Shown: positions 1-12,477 of the stretch, piece by piece
How the letters are laid out: each line of letters opens with the position of its first letter
How positions within the stretch are numbered: the first letter of the stretch is position 1
Origin: Fusobacteria bacterium ZRK30
GTDB taxonomy: Bacteria > Fusobacteriota > Fusobacteriia > Fusobacteriales > Fusobacteriaceae
Direction of reading: 5' to 3'
Assembly (NCBI GenBank): GCA_024628785.1
Contig: CP102405.1
Coordinates: forward strand, 1,364,001 to 1,428,000
DNA length: 64,000 nt
Program-made: the position numbers and the translations under genes
The notes under the pieces: model-generated
Told to the model about the DNA's origin: nothing
Database searches by the model: none
Seen by the model: the letters and a program-made list of their open reading frames with translations, nothing else

Positions 1-660
1 GACCGTTATATGGAGAAATTGTTGAAATTTAGAAGCACCGTCAATTTCTGCAGCTTCATATAATGTATCTGAAATTCCCTGTAAACCTGCAAGCATGATG
101 ATCATATTATACCCAGTCCACCTCCAAGTAAGAGCCGCCATGATGGATACTTTAGCCCAAAAAGGATGGACCAGCCAAGGGATAGATTCAATTCCCAATA
201 TAGATAAAAGGTAGTTTAACAGCCCTTTGTCGCTTAAAAAAAGTGAAAATATTATTGAATATGCGATCATCTCTGTTACAGAAGGCAGAAAAAATGCAAT
301 CCTAAATTGAGATTTCCATTTAATGATCTTTGAATTTAAAGCAACTGCTAAAATCAAAGATAATGTAGACATAAGGGGTACCTGTATCAGAAGGTATGTA
401 AAGGTATTTGAAAGAGCTTTAAAGAAAATAGCATCTGAAAAAAGCCTTTGATAATTTGAAATACCAGAATAAACATAACTTCCTCTTTGATAGCTATAGA
501 AACTCAATAAGATTGTTCTAAAAAAAGGATACAGGGTAAATAATAGAAAGAGTGCTACTGCCGGGGCTATAAAATAATAGGGAGCAGTCCTCTTATTTAG
601 TTTGAATTTAGAGAGAAGGTTACTCCTTCTCTCTTTCTCTCTTGTGATACTTATATCCAT
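1..660 (-). CDS. Sugar ABC transporter permease, MalF type (C-terminus cut off by window edge)
   Basis: Open from the ATG at 660 to the window edge (220 codons, no stop). A short basic cytoplasmic N-terminus is followed by hydrophobic segments typical of binding-protein-dependent permeases. Near the edge is the EAA-loop signature (YEAAEIDGAS), which docks the ATPase. It lies 9 bp downstream of the binding-protein gene at 670-1980 and is probably co-transcribed with it. A second permease and a glycosidase may follow outside the window. Substrate is unknown, but the context suggests an oligosaccharide. Confidence 0.9.
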   Translation of the reverse strand, partial: MDISITREKERRSNLLSKFKLNKRTAPYYFIAPAVALFLLFTLYPFFRTILLSFYSYQRGSYVYSGISNYQRLFSDAIFFKALSNTFTYLLIQVPLMSTLSLILAVALNSKIIKWKSQFRIAFFLPSVTEMIAYSIIFSLFLSDKGLLNYLLSILGIESIPWLVHPFWAKVSIMAALTWRWTGYNMIIMLAGLQGISDTLYEAAEIDGASKFQQFLHITV

Positions 661-669
661 GAAATCCTC

Positions 670-1980
670 CTAATTAGCAATAGATCTGCCAGTTGCAGTT
701 TTTATAGCTTCTGCTGCACCTTTTAATACTTTGTCTACATCAGCATTTCCAGTAAGTACAGCTGCTTGAGCATCCAATAAATAGTCGCTGGCTTCAGAAT
801 CATCTTCAGTACCATACTTTTTATTGATCAAAGGAACCATGTCAGCAAAAAGTTCAGATACTTTTTGACCTGCAAAATATGGATCCCCTTTTTTGAAATA
901 CTCATCTTCAAATGCCGGTAAATATGATGGGAAAAGATCATACTTTTTATACATCATAACTTGGTTTTCCTTGGTAGCTACAGCGTTTTTAATAAATTCC
1001 CATGCTAATTCAGCATTTTTAGATTGAGAAGGAATAGCTAAAGACGCTCCTCCTGCATAACTTACCCTTTTATCACCTTCTTCAAAACTAGGGATTGGAA
1101 TAACTCCCCATTTACCATTTTGCTCCGGCATCTGATCTTTTAGAGTTCCACCCCACCATCCGCCATAAAGGACAGTAGCTACTTCATTATTTTTAGTAGC
1201 AATAACTAGAGTGTTCCAAGAATCGGCATTATATGAAATGTCTTCGTCGATAAATTTTTTCTGCATCTTTAAAGCTTTTATATTACTTTTATCTGCTACA
1301 GTGATTTCACCTTCACTGTTAAAACTTCCAGATCCAAGAGAATTGACCATCATAGAGTGGATAGCGGTCCCCTTAGCATAGTTGATCGGGATCATCTTAA
1401 CCCCAGGATTAGCAACTTGTACTTTTTTACCAGCTTCTATAAAATCATCCCAAGTTTTTATATTATTTGGATCTATTCCTGCATTTTCAAAAAAATCTCT
1501 TCTGTAGAAGATTCCGGCAGGAGCTGAGTCCCACGGAAGTGCATAGAGTTTGTTTTCATACATACCCAGCTGCCATTTACTCGGATCAAAATCATTTTTT
1601 AAATCGGTACTTACCTTAGTGAGGTCATAAAATCCATTTGGAAAATTAGGTGGATATTTTATAAAAGCATCGGTTTCAATAGTCATAATATCAGGTAGTC
1701 CTGTATTAGAATTTAAACCGATAGTTAATTTCTGATATGTGTCGCCAGTTCCTACTTCCTCGACAATAACTTTTACATTTGGATACTTTTCATTAAAACT
1801 AGGTATAGTATCTTTAAGCCCTAGTGCAGCTACGTCCCACGACCAAATCTTTATTTCGGCCTTTATATCGCTCTTGATCTCTTTACCTGTTATTTCTGAA
1901 GTTTCCACAGGTTTAGAACCGCCACAACCAGTTAAAAATACGGCAACCAATCCTACAATTAAAAAAAATATTTTCTTCAT
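670..1980 (-). CDS. Sugar ABC transporter substrate-binding lipoprotein
   Basis: 436 residues with a lipoprotein signal (lipobox LTGC, Cys at about residue 19), followed by a family 1 (MalE/UgpB-like) extracellular solute-binding fold. Supporting segments include IWSWDVAALGL near the N-terminus and ALPWDSAPAGIFYRRD, the usual domain-hinge region. It is the first gene of a unit continuing into the permease at 1-660, and follows the GH63-like gene after an 82-bp gap. Its leader resembles that of the binding protein at 5531-6751, suggesting shared control. No ATPase gene is nearby. Confidence 0.92.
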   Translation of the reverse strand: MKKIFFLIVGLVAVFLTGCGGSKPVETSEITGKEIKSDIKAEIKIWSWDVAALGLKDTIPSFNEKYPNVKVIVEEVGTGDTYQKLTIGLNSNTGLPDIMTIETDAFIKYPPNFPNGFYDLTKVSTDLKNDFDPSKWQLGMYENKLYALPWDSAPAGIFYRRDFFENAGIDPNNIKTWDDFIEAGKKVQVANPGVKMIPINYAKGTAIHSMMVNSLGSGSFNSEGEITVADKSNIKALKMQKKFIDEDISYNADSWNTLVIATKNNEVATVLYGGWWGGTLKDQMPEQNGKWGVIPIPSFEEGDKRVSYAGGASLAIPSQSKNAELAWEFIKNAVATKENQVMMYKKYDLFPSYLPAFEDEYFKKGDPYFAGQKVSELFADMVPLINKKYGTEDDSEASDYLLDAQAAVLTGNADVDKVLKGAAEAIKTATGRSIAN

Positions 1981-2016
1981 TTTGTTTCTCCCCCTTTTTA
2001 TTTTGGTAAAAAAAGT

Positions 2017-2031
2017 TGCTAAAATTTTTAC
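2017..2031 (+). promoter_or_regulatory. Candidate LacI-family operator
   Basis: TGCTAAAATTTTTAC lies just upstream of the binding-protein gene that ends at 1980. It matches 13 of 15 positions of TACTAAATTTTTTAC before lacZ. Related sites occur before the other binding-protein gene and before the LacI-type gene. Assignment to that regulator is inference. Confidence 0.4.
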
Positions 2032-2063
2032 ATAAATCGCCTTCTTTTTTTTATAAAGTAAAG

Positions 2064-3722
2064 TTAATAATAGTTGTTAAGAATAAGGTAAACACTTGAA
2101 GTCCAGTTAAAACCGTCGTCTCTTTGCCCTTCTCCAGTAATAGAATTGTGATTTTCATTGAAACCAAATTGATCTATAAGATTACAATATTTTTTTGCCA
2201 AATCATTTGCAAATTCTGCTTCACCAGAGCGAAGGATCCCATCGATAAATAACATTGTTGTAGGAGCCCATATAGGTCCACGCCAATAACCATCACCTCT
2301 ATAGTATTGACTTTTTTTAGATTCTGTTGAAAGACCAAATTTAGTCAAAAATCTATGCTCATCTTTTAATTCTACAATTAATTTATTTCTAATTTCAGAA
2401 GGTAATTTTTTACCTAATAAAATAGGCATATAGACAACAAGACTGTCACCTTTTTTAACAGGTATAAAATCCTCACCATTATATCTATAACCTATAAATT
2501 TTCCATTTTTATAGAATTTATTAAGAAGTAGATTTAATAAATTCTCGGAGTTTTGTATCCATTGATTTATCTCACCTTCAGGTTTACTTAATTTTTTTGC
2601 AAAATAACTTAATGTATCACATTGTAATATTAAAAAAGTCAATAGATCTGGACCTGCTAGAGGAGCACCATCGATAAAAATAGTAGAATTATCCCATCCA
2701 GAATCATTTCCATGTGTATAATATGGGATTCCATCAATTACTTTATGTTTTAACCAATAGTTAGTCCATTTAGTCAACATACTATAAATTTCATTTAAAT
2801 ATGGAATTATTTCTTTTTTATTTTTTTCATACATCCACTTTAAAGCCCAACCATGAATAGGTGGTTTAGAGCATGAAAAAGATGAATACATATTATTGGC
2901 AAAATCAGGAAATGCCCCATTTTCATCTTGTAAATCCCCAAAAATTAAAATTTGATCAATTGCTAATTTTGAATCTAAATCTAAAAGAGACATTGCAGCA
3001 AAGCAGTTGTCCCAGCTCCAAATATTTGTCATCCAGTTCATAGACATGTAGGAAGCTTTTCTTTTTAAAATACCATATTCGGAGACAATGCTAGACCAAA
3101 GACAGTATTTAGCTAACTCACTTTTCAAACTTTCTTTTTTTAAGCCTTTAGACTTCCAGGAGTCAAATTCCAGCTTTACTTTTGTTGTTTCATCACTAAA
3201 ACTTAGTCGTGTAGGTTCTATCCAGACACTTTTATAAAAATCTAAGGCTAAAGAAAAGTATTTTTGTGTGATGATTTCAACTTTCTCACATCTATCTTTT
3301 TCCCAAGGGGCATCTACTTCTAAGACTCCCTCTATAGGGACAGCCATGACCTTAATTTCCTTTGAATAGCTATTGATCTCCCATTTGCCGTGGCTATTAG
3401 GGATAGCGTTGTCATAAGTTTTAGAGTTGAGAGTCAGCTTTATACTAGCACCTTTACCTTTTATTCTTATTTCATTTCCTCTCGGGAAATTTACTTTAAC
3501 ACTACCCTTTCTTCCATGTATTGTTAATAATTCAGGAGAAGTAGTAAAGTTGACTACTTCATCATCTATTAATTCTAATAAAAATAAATTCCCTAAATCT
3601 AAATCACCATCTTTAACATTTCTAATATAGATACCATCTCCTAATTCTCCCTTACCAATCCAATTTGTAACAGCTAGATAGGAATTATATCTACTAAAAG
3701 ATATTTTTGATATATCAAACAC
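2064..3722 (-). CDS. GH63-like (alpha/alpha)6-barrel glycoside hydrolase
   Basis: Cytoplasmic protein of about 552 residues without a signal peptide. The C-terminal two thirds carries motifs of clan GH-G (GH63/GH37) enzymes: WSWDNCFAAMSLLD, GAFPDF, GNDSGWDNS (a likely catalytic-acid segment), GDGYWRGPIWAPTT and TGEGQRDDGFNWTSS. I start at GTG 3722 because AGGAGG at 3729-3734 sits 6 nt upstream of it. A GTG at 3737 would place that ribosome site inside the gene. It follows two permeases and probably hydrolyses the imported alpha-linked oligosaccharide or glycoside. Exact specificity is not readable. Confidence 0.8.
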   Translation of the reverse strand: MFDISKISFSRYNSYLAVTNWIGKGELGDGIYIRNVKDGDLDLGNLFLLELIDDEVVNFTTSPELLTIHGRKGSVKVNFPRGNEIRIKGKGASIKLTLNSKTYDNAIPNSHGKWEINSYSKEIKVMAVPIEGVLEVDAPWEKDRCEKVEIITQKYFSLALDFYKSVWIEPTRLSFSDETTKVKLEFDSWKSKGLKKESLKSELAKYCLWSSIVSEYGILKRKASYMSMNWMTNIWSWDNCFAAMSLLDLDSKLAIDQILIFGDLQDENGAFPDFANNMYSSFSCSKPPIHGWALKWMYEKNKKEIIPYLNEIYSMLTKWTNYWLKHKVIDGIPYYTHGNDSGWDNSTIFIDGAPLAGPDLLTFLILQCDTLSYFAKKLSKPEGEINQWIQNSENLLNLLLNKFYKNGKFIGYRYNGEDFIPVKKGDSLVVYMPILLGKKLPSEIRNKLIVELKDEHRFLTKFGLSTESKKSQYYRGDGYWRGPIWAPTTMLFIDGILRSGEAEFANDLAKKYCNLIDQFGFNENHNSITGEGQRDDGFNWTSSVYLILNNYY

Positions 3723-3736
3723 CTTTAACCTCCTCA

Positions 3737-4564
3737 CTATCCTTTTAGTCCAGTACTACTTACACCATCAATTATATGCTTTTGAGCTAAGAAAAACATG
3801 ATTAAAGGTGGTAGACATATGAGAGTAGTAATAGCCATCATTGATGTAGTATCTACTCCATTCATACCTTTAAATTGTGAAAGACCTAAAGATAGAGTAT
3901 ATTTTCTTTGGTCATTCAAAAATATTAATGGTCCTAAATAATCATTCCAAGTTCCTAAAATATTAAAAACTGAGATTAAAACTAATGCAGGTTTCATTAA
4001 TGGTAGATAAATTTTCCAATATATTTGAAATGCATTTGCTCCATCTATTCGAGCTGCTTCATCTAAATCTTTGGGAATACCCATTAAAAATTGTCTGAGT
4101 AAAAATATAAAGAAAGCTGACCCAAAATATGAAGGCACAATTAATGGTTTTAGAGTATTGATCCATCCTAAAAAGTTAAATTGCATATAGAGAGGTATCA
4201 TTGTAACATCCCAAGGTATCATCATAGTAGCTAAAACTATTAAAAATAAAAAATTTCTTCCTCTAAATTCAAATCTTGCAAAACCGAAAGCTACCAATGA
4301 AGATGAGAAGACTTGCCCTATAGTCGATAGTACTACAACAATTAATGAATTTTTTAAAAATAAATTAAATGGTTGTAAATTCCATGCTTTCATAAAATTT
4401 TCAAAATGCCAAGTAGTAGGAATCCATTTAGGTGGAAATAAAAATACCTCTTCTGGTCCCTTTACTGAAGTTGTTAAAAGCCAAAAGAATGGGGCTAAAA
4501 ACAAAAGAGAAAAGAATATTAATATTGCGTAAATAAAAGTTTTTTTTAAATTTTTTCTAAACAT
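3737..4564 (-). CDS. Sugar ABC transporter permease, MalG type
   Basis: 275 residues, about six membrane helices, with an EAA loop (DEAARIDGANAFQIYWKIYLP) at mid-length for contact with the ATPase. The C-terminus IIDGVSSTGLKG is typical of MalG/UgpE-like CUT1 permeases. It lies 3 bp after the MalF-type gene, and the ribosome site of the following glycosidase gene overlaps its last codons. It is part of a minus-strand operon of binding protein, two permeases and GH63-like enzyme. Confidence 0.92.
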   Translation of the reverse strand: MFRKNLKKTFIYAILIFFSLLFLAPFFWLLTTSVKGPEEVFLFPPKWIPTTWHFENFMKAWNLQPFNLFLKNSLIVVVLSTIGQVFSSSLVAFGFARFEFRGRNFLFLIVLATMMIPWDVTMIPLYMQFNFLGWINTLKPLIVPSYFGSAFFIFLLRQFLMGIPKDLDEAARIDGANAFQIYWKIYLPLMKPALVLISVFNILGTWNDYLGPLIFLNDQRKYTLSLGLSQFKGMNGVDTTSMMAITTLICLPPLIMFFLAQKHIIDGVSSTGLKG

Positions 4565-4567
4565 AAA

Positions 4568-5521
4568 TTACCCCTTTTTCTTTTTAGTTGTTGCTTCGCT
4601 CTCATAGAAAACCCACATAGAAGAAGATTTAAATACAAGTAGCGTTAGCGATAAAATAATTAAAAACATAAACCAAGCGTTAGCCGCTGAATATCCCATC
4701 TTAAAATATTTAAATGCATTATCATAAACAAACATTGCATAGAAATAAGTAGAACCGACTGGACCACCACCGGTTAACAAGAGTGCAAGAGATAATTGCT
4801 GAAAAGCACCTATAATACTGGTAATGACATTAAATAATATTGTAGGACTTAACATAGGTAAAGTAATATACATGAATTTTGAAATAACATTGGCACCGTC
4901 TATGTCAGCTGCTTCATAGAGTTCTTTTGGTATATTTTTTAAACCTGCTAAAAAGATTAGCATCATAGTCCCCTGTCCCCAAACACTAGCAAAGACCATG
5001 GCAAAAGTAGCCCAATTAGGGTCTCCTAACCAATTTGGCCCTTTTATTCCTATGGTAGATAAAAAATAATTTAATATACCGTATTCATCACTATATACCC
5101 AGCCCCAAATCATAGCAAGTGCTACCCCTGATATAACAGAAGGCATATAAAAGAGTGTTTTAAATATTCCAGAACCTTTAACGTTATTATTTAAAAGTAG
5201 AGCTAAAATTAAAGCCACACTAATATTTAAAGGTACGAATATCCCTGCAAACTTAGCTGTAATTCCTAAAGATTTCCAAAATTGTGGATCTTCAAAAAAC
5301 ATCTCTTTATAGTTTGCTAACCCAATAAAAGTTGGATTCCCTATTATAGGCCAGTCAAAAAAACTAATCACCAATGAAAATAATAATGGTCCTAGAGTGA
5401 AAAATAGGAAACCCAAAATCCAAGGCATAATAAATAAATAAGGTACAAGAGTATCTCTTTTTATTTTAAAGATACTAATTTTTTTTCTTTTTGTTTTTTT
5501 TATATCAAGAGAAATATCCAT
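4568..5521 (-). CDS. Sugar ABC transporter permease, MalF type
   Basis: 317 residues. A lysine-rich cytoplasmic head precedes the first helix (LVPYLFIMPWILGF), with further helices and the EAA loop ELYEAADIDGANVISKFMYI. It pairs with the MalG-type protein encoded 3 bp downstream. The gene starts 9 bp after the binding-protein gene. CUT1-family permeases of this kind import di- and oligosaccharides using an ATPase that here must be encoded elsewhere. Confidence 0.92.
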   Translation of the reverse strand: MDISLDIKKTKRKKISIFKIKRDTLVPYLFIMPWILGFLFFTLGPLLFSLVISFFDWPIIGNPTFIGLANYKEMFFEDPQFWKSLGITAKFAGIFVPLNISVALILALLLNNNVKGSGIFKTLFYMPSVISGVALAMIWGWVYSDEYGILNYFLSTIGIKGPNWLGDPNWATFAMVFASVWGQGTMMLIFLAGLKNIPKELYEAADIDGANVISKFMYITLPMLSPTILFNVITSIIGAFQQLSLALLLTGGGPVGSTYFYAMFVYDNAFKYFKMGYSAANAWFMFLIILSLTLLVFKSSSMWVFYESEATTKKKKG

Positions 5522-5530
5522 AAAACACCC

Positions 5531-6751
5531 CTATTCTTTTAATAATCTTTCAGATTTTTCTATAACTTCATTCATTATGATTTGAGGATCTCTTAATCCT
5601 AACATAGCTTCTTCAATTGCTGGAGAAAGATTTCTCTGAACTTCTTTCCAATTTGAATTTAATAAGAAAGATGGTGTACTATCTGCTAAAGCTAACATTT
5701 CATAGAATGGTTTTAATTCTTCATTTTTTTCTATGCCAAAGGACTTAACTAAAGATTTTCTAACTGGTAGATCAGCAACTCTTAACTTTGCAGCCTTTTC
5801 ACTATTATAAAATTCTATAAATTTCCATGCCTCTTCTTTATGTTTAGATCCTTTCCACATTGAGAGTGCAGAAACTGACATTACAGACTTAGGTGATTTT
5901 CCATTAAAAGACGGAAGAATAGCAACTCCTACATTAATCCCTGCTTTCTTATAACCGTTTAATGGCCAAATACCATTTTCAAACATTGCAATTTTAGAAG
6001 CTTTAAATATATCGCTTCCACTTTGTTGTTGCTTCCCACCAACTAAGATACCGGATTTATTATCAACTAATCTTCTCATGTCCTTAAAAACTTCTACAGA
6101 TTCTTTACTATTTAGATAACCTTCAAGTGTTTTTCCATCTGGGCTAATATAAGATGAACCATTACTCCATAAAAATTGCTCGAAATCATAAGGATCGGGT
6201 TTACTTAATAATCCAATACCATATACTCTATCATCAGGGTTAGAGAGTTTAGCTGCTTTTTCAGCTAATTCATTCCATGACCAATTTTTACTAGGATATT
6301 CTACCCCAGCAGCATCAAACATATCTTTGTTGTAAAATACAACATGGGTAGTAAATCCAGAAGGAACCCCATATGTATTATTATTTACTTTAACATAGTT
6401 TAAAAGTCCATCATAATAATCATCTAAATCAACGTCTACACTATTTTCAATGTAAGTATCTAAGTTTTCCAACTGTGATGAGTAAGTTGGAAAATCCCAC
6501 ATATACATAAGATCAGGAGCATTTCTAGCTCCAAAAGATGCAACCAATTTTTGATCAAATCCTGATCCGTACGCTTCTACTTGTACTTTGATATCAGGGT
6601 TATCCTTCATAAATTCATCTGCAATATCCTGCTGAATTTTTAATGCATCTCCGGAATCCCATGTTGCAAATCTAAGAGTTATACCTTCGTCTTTTTTACC
6701 ACAACTTATTAAAACTAAGCATGCGATTAACACAAATATAATTTTTTTCAT
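5531..6751 (-). CDS. Sugar ABC transporter substrate-binding lipoprotein
   Basis: 406 residues with a lipoprotein signal (LISCGKK; Cys at about residue 17) and a family 1 solute-binding fold (LRFATWDSGDALKIQQDIAD at the start of the mature protein; VPSGFTTHVVFYNKDMFDAAG; a tryptophan-rich C-lobe). It is the first gene of the operon that continues with two permeases and the GH63-like enzyme. A near-consensus promoter and a candidate operator lie just upstream. It is transcribed divergently from lacZ. Confidence 0.93.
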   Translation of the reverse strand: MKKIIFVLIACLVLISCGKKDEGITLRFATWDSGDALKIQQDIADEFMKDNPDIKVQVEAYGSGFDQKLVASFGARNAPDLMYMWDFPTYSSQLENLDTYIENSVDVDLDDYYDGLLNYVKVNNNTYGVPSGFTTHVVFYNKDMFDAAGVEYPSKNWSWNELAEKAAKLSNPDDRVYGIGLLSKPDPYDFEQFLWSNGSSYISPDGKTLEGYLNSKESVEVFKDMRRLVDNKSGILVGGKQQQSGSDIFKASKIAMFENGIWPLNGYKKAGINVGVAILPSFNGKSPKSVMSVSALSMWKGSKHKEEAWKFIEFYNSEKAAKLRVADLPVRKSLVKSFGIEKNEELKPFYEMLALADSTPSFLLNSNWKEVQRNLSPAIEEAMLGLRDPQIIMNEVIEKSERLLKE

Positions 6752-6773
6752 CTCTTTCCCCCTTTTTATTTTA

Positions 6774-6788
6774 GTAAAAAAATTAGTA
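6774..6788 (-). promoter_or_regulatory. Candidate LacI-family operator
   Basis: On the minus strand this reads TACTAATTTTTTTAC, 14 of 15 identical to the site just before lacZ (7002-7016). It lies between the promoter at 6808-6836 and the binding-protein start, where a repressor would block transcription. Confidence 0.45.
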
Positions 6789-6807
6789 TAATTTTACCTA
6801 TATTTCG

Positions 6808-6836
6808 ATTATAGTTCTTATTCACTTCGATGTCAA
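6808..6836 (-). promoter_or_regulatory. Sigma-70-type promoter of the sugar ABC/GH63 operon
   Basis: Minus strand TTGACA (6836-6831), 17-bp spacer, TATAAT (6813-6808): a perfect consensus pair, about 57 bp upstream of the binding-protein start codon. Confidence 0.75.
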
Positions 6837-6958
6837 TAAATTTATAACATTTATTGTAATCCCTTTAAATAGTGCTCACTAATAAGAATTTTTAGATTGT
6901 TTGTTTATTTTGAAATAGGTATTAAATAATTTTTTAAACTACTATTTAAATATATAAC

Positions 6959-6987
6959 TTGACAATGAACGGAACATAAAATACAAT
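6959..6987 (+). promoter_or_regulatory. Promoter of lacZ
   Basis: TTGACA (6959-6964), 17-bp spacer, TACAAT (6982-6987). The candidate operator at 7002-7016 lies just downstream, close to the expected transcription start. Confidence 0.65.
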
Positions 6988-7001
6988 TGTATAAAAATAT
7001 T

Positions 7002-7016
7002 TACTAAATTTTTTAC
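7002..7016 (+). promoter_or_regulatory. Candidate LacI-family operator before lacZ
   Basis: TACTAAATTTTTTAC, an imperfect palindrome (GTAAA/TTTAC arms), sits immediately before the lacZ ribosome site (aaggagg). Near-copies occur upstream of three other genes in this sugar island. Confidence 0.45.
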
Positions 7017-7020
7017 TTAA

Positions 7021-10089
<3,069 letters not shown>

Positions 10090-10098
10090 AGTATAGAG

Positions 10099-10137
10099 AA
10101 AACCAGACTTTGAAAGATACAGAGTCTGGTTTTTTTA
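10099..10137 (+). terminator. Rho-independent terminator after lacZ
   Basis: AAAACCAGACT and AGTCTGGTTTT arms (10099-10109, 10123-10133) followed by a T run. It may also serve the convergent regulator gene weakly. Confidence 0.85.
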
Positions 10138-10169
10138 TTTATGATTAATTGGGTGCAAGATTACGTTGC

Positions 10170-11225
<1,056 letters not shown>

Positions 11226-11274
11226 TTAATTAGTTATTAATTCAATGAAAGCTTTTAAATATAATAGATTAAAA

Positions 11275-11289
11275 TGGTAAAATTTTTAC
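11275..11289 (+). promoter_or_regulatory. Candidate LacI-family operator (autoregulatory)
   Basis: TGGTAAAATTTTTAC, an almost perfect inverted repeat, upstream of the LacI-type gene and touching the stop codon of the exchanger gene. It shows a 13 of 15 match to the consensus of the other three sites. Confidence 0.35.
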
Positions 11290-12230
11290 TATATTGAGAT
11301 TGCAAGAGATAACAAGTATCCACCTAACAATAAGAAAGAAAATTTTTCCTTTTTATAGTAGAGGCCGATACTGAAGATACCTTGGATTAAAAGAGCTGCA
11401 CCAACAACAGAGAAGTTAAAACCTTCTAAATAGTTATAGAGACTCCCTCTAGATATAAATTCAACTACCATAAGGGTAGCCAGATTAAATAAATTACTCC
11501 CTAAGATATTTCCCATAGCCATCTGAAAATCTCCTTTTTTTACTGCTTCTGTAGAAACTATCAATTCTGGAAGGGAGGTGGAGACAGCCAATAGAAAACC
11601 TCCTATTATTGACTGTCCCAAAACAATACCCATTATCGGGGTAACAGCTAATTTATCCGCAGTCTGGGATAAGATAAATCCTAAAATAACTACCCCTATA
11701 GAATCAATTAAAAATATTTTAAATGGTTTAATAACCTTAGTATAATCGATCTTCTTTTTTTCCTCCTCATTACCACCTTGGGATTTCATAAAGAAGATAT
11801 AACCTCCAAAGATAAAAAGAATAAATGGACTTTGTCCTAAAAGTTCAACTTCTTTAAAGAGTGAACCAAGTATGAAGATACTGCTTAAAAATAAAGTAAG
11901 GATAGATAGCTTTAATCCCTCTTTTCTATCAATGTTTTTGATAAAAACAAACCTTTTTAAGATGATAGCATCCAGAATAAAAATTATAAAGAGATTAAAA
12001 GTGTTGCTCCCAAAAATATTAGCTACAGCCATGGTTTGATTCCCTAGATTAGTAGAGGTTATTCCAGTGACTAATTCCGGTAAAGATGTGATAGATGCAA
12101 GTAAAACTATTCCTACCCACGAGGACTCCATCCCTAGAGATTTTCCCAGGCTATCTCCTGAATAAGTGAGTCTTTTAGCGAAAAATACCATCCCCCCGGC
12201 AACAATAAAAAATAATATTAAATAAATCAT
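11289..12230 (-). CDS. Sodium/calcium exchanger family membrane protein (YrbG-like)
   Basis: 313 residues, about ten membrane helices. It has the two inverted alpha-repeats of the Ca2+/cation antiporter family: SITSLPELVTGITSTNLGN with AVANIFGSNTFNLF, and SLPELIVSTEAVKKGD with AMGNILGSNLFNL. I start at ATG 12230 because GGAGG lies 7 nt upstream; an earlier in-frame ATG would include that site. The gene sits behind a yybP-ykoY riboswitch, so the physiological cation could be Mn2+ rather than Ca2+. Confidence 0.9.
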   Translation of the reverse strand: MIYLILFFIVAGGMVFFAKRLTYSGDSLGKSLGMESSWVGIVLLASITSLPELVTGITSTNLGNQTMAVANIFGSNTFNLFIIFILDAIILKRFVFIKNIDRKEGLKLSILTLFLSSIFILGSLFKEVELLGQSPFILFIFGGYIFFMKSQGGNEEEKKKIDYTKVIKPFKIFLIDSIGVVILGFILSQTADKLAVTPIMGIVLGQSIIGGFLLAVSTSLPELIVSTEAVKKGDFQMAMGNILGSNLFNLATLMVVEFISRGSLYNYLEGFNFSVVGAALLIQGIFSIGLYYKKEKFSFLLLGGYLLSLAISI

Positions 12231-12261
12231 ATTTATTCCTCCTTTTTTATAGATCAAAATA

Positions 12262-12304
12262 AAAAAAGAGACTTCTGTTAGAAAAAAATTCTAACAAAAG
12301 TCTC
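12262..12304 (-). terminator. Intrinsic terminator of the riboswitch
   Basis: On the minus strand, AGACTTTTGTTAGAA and TTCTAACAGAAGTCT form a long hairpin followed by seven T. Its 5' arm overlaps the 3' closing strand of the aptamer, so ligand-stabilised aptamer folding would prevent termination (an ON switch). Confidence 0.8.
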
Positions 12305-12397
12305 ACCATATACTGTAGTATATTGATAGGTCCAGGCTTTTAGAGCCATGCATGTTGAACCTACCTGCTCTATTGAGCCGGTTACTCCCCTTTGATC
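12295..12397 (-). promoter_or_regulatory. yybP-ykoY family (Mn2+) riboswitch aptamer
   Basis: On the minus strand the conserved elements appear in order: ATCAAAGGGGAGTAAC, then a GGCTC/GAGC helix, then the CATGCATGGCTC...GCCTGG segment, closing with GGTGAGACTTTTGTTAG. This matches the yybP-ykoY consensus (GGGGAGUA 5' element and UGAGAC 3' element). The family senses Mn2+ and commonly precedes cation exporters, here the YrbG-like exchanger at 11289-12230. Recognised by eye, not by covariance model. Confidence 0.82.
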
Positions 12398-12477
12398 ATT
12401 ATTATAAGAAATAGTACCATATTGAACTTTTATAATCAATAAATATTTTTAAAGAAGTATCAGATCTCCTATATTTT

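Noticed and set aside
3722-3737. Longer N-terminus for the GH63-like protein from GTG 3737
   Set aside because: The five extra codons contain the AGGAGG ribosome site that fits GTG 3722, so translation from 3737 is unlikely.
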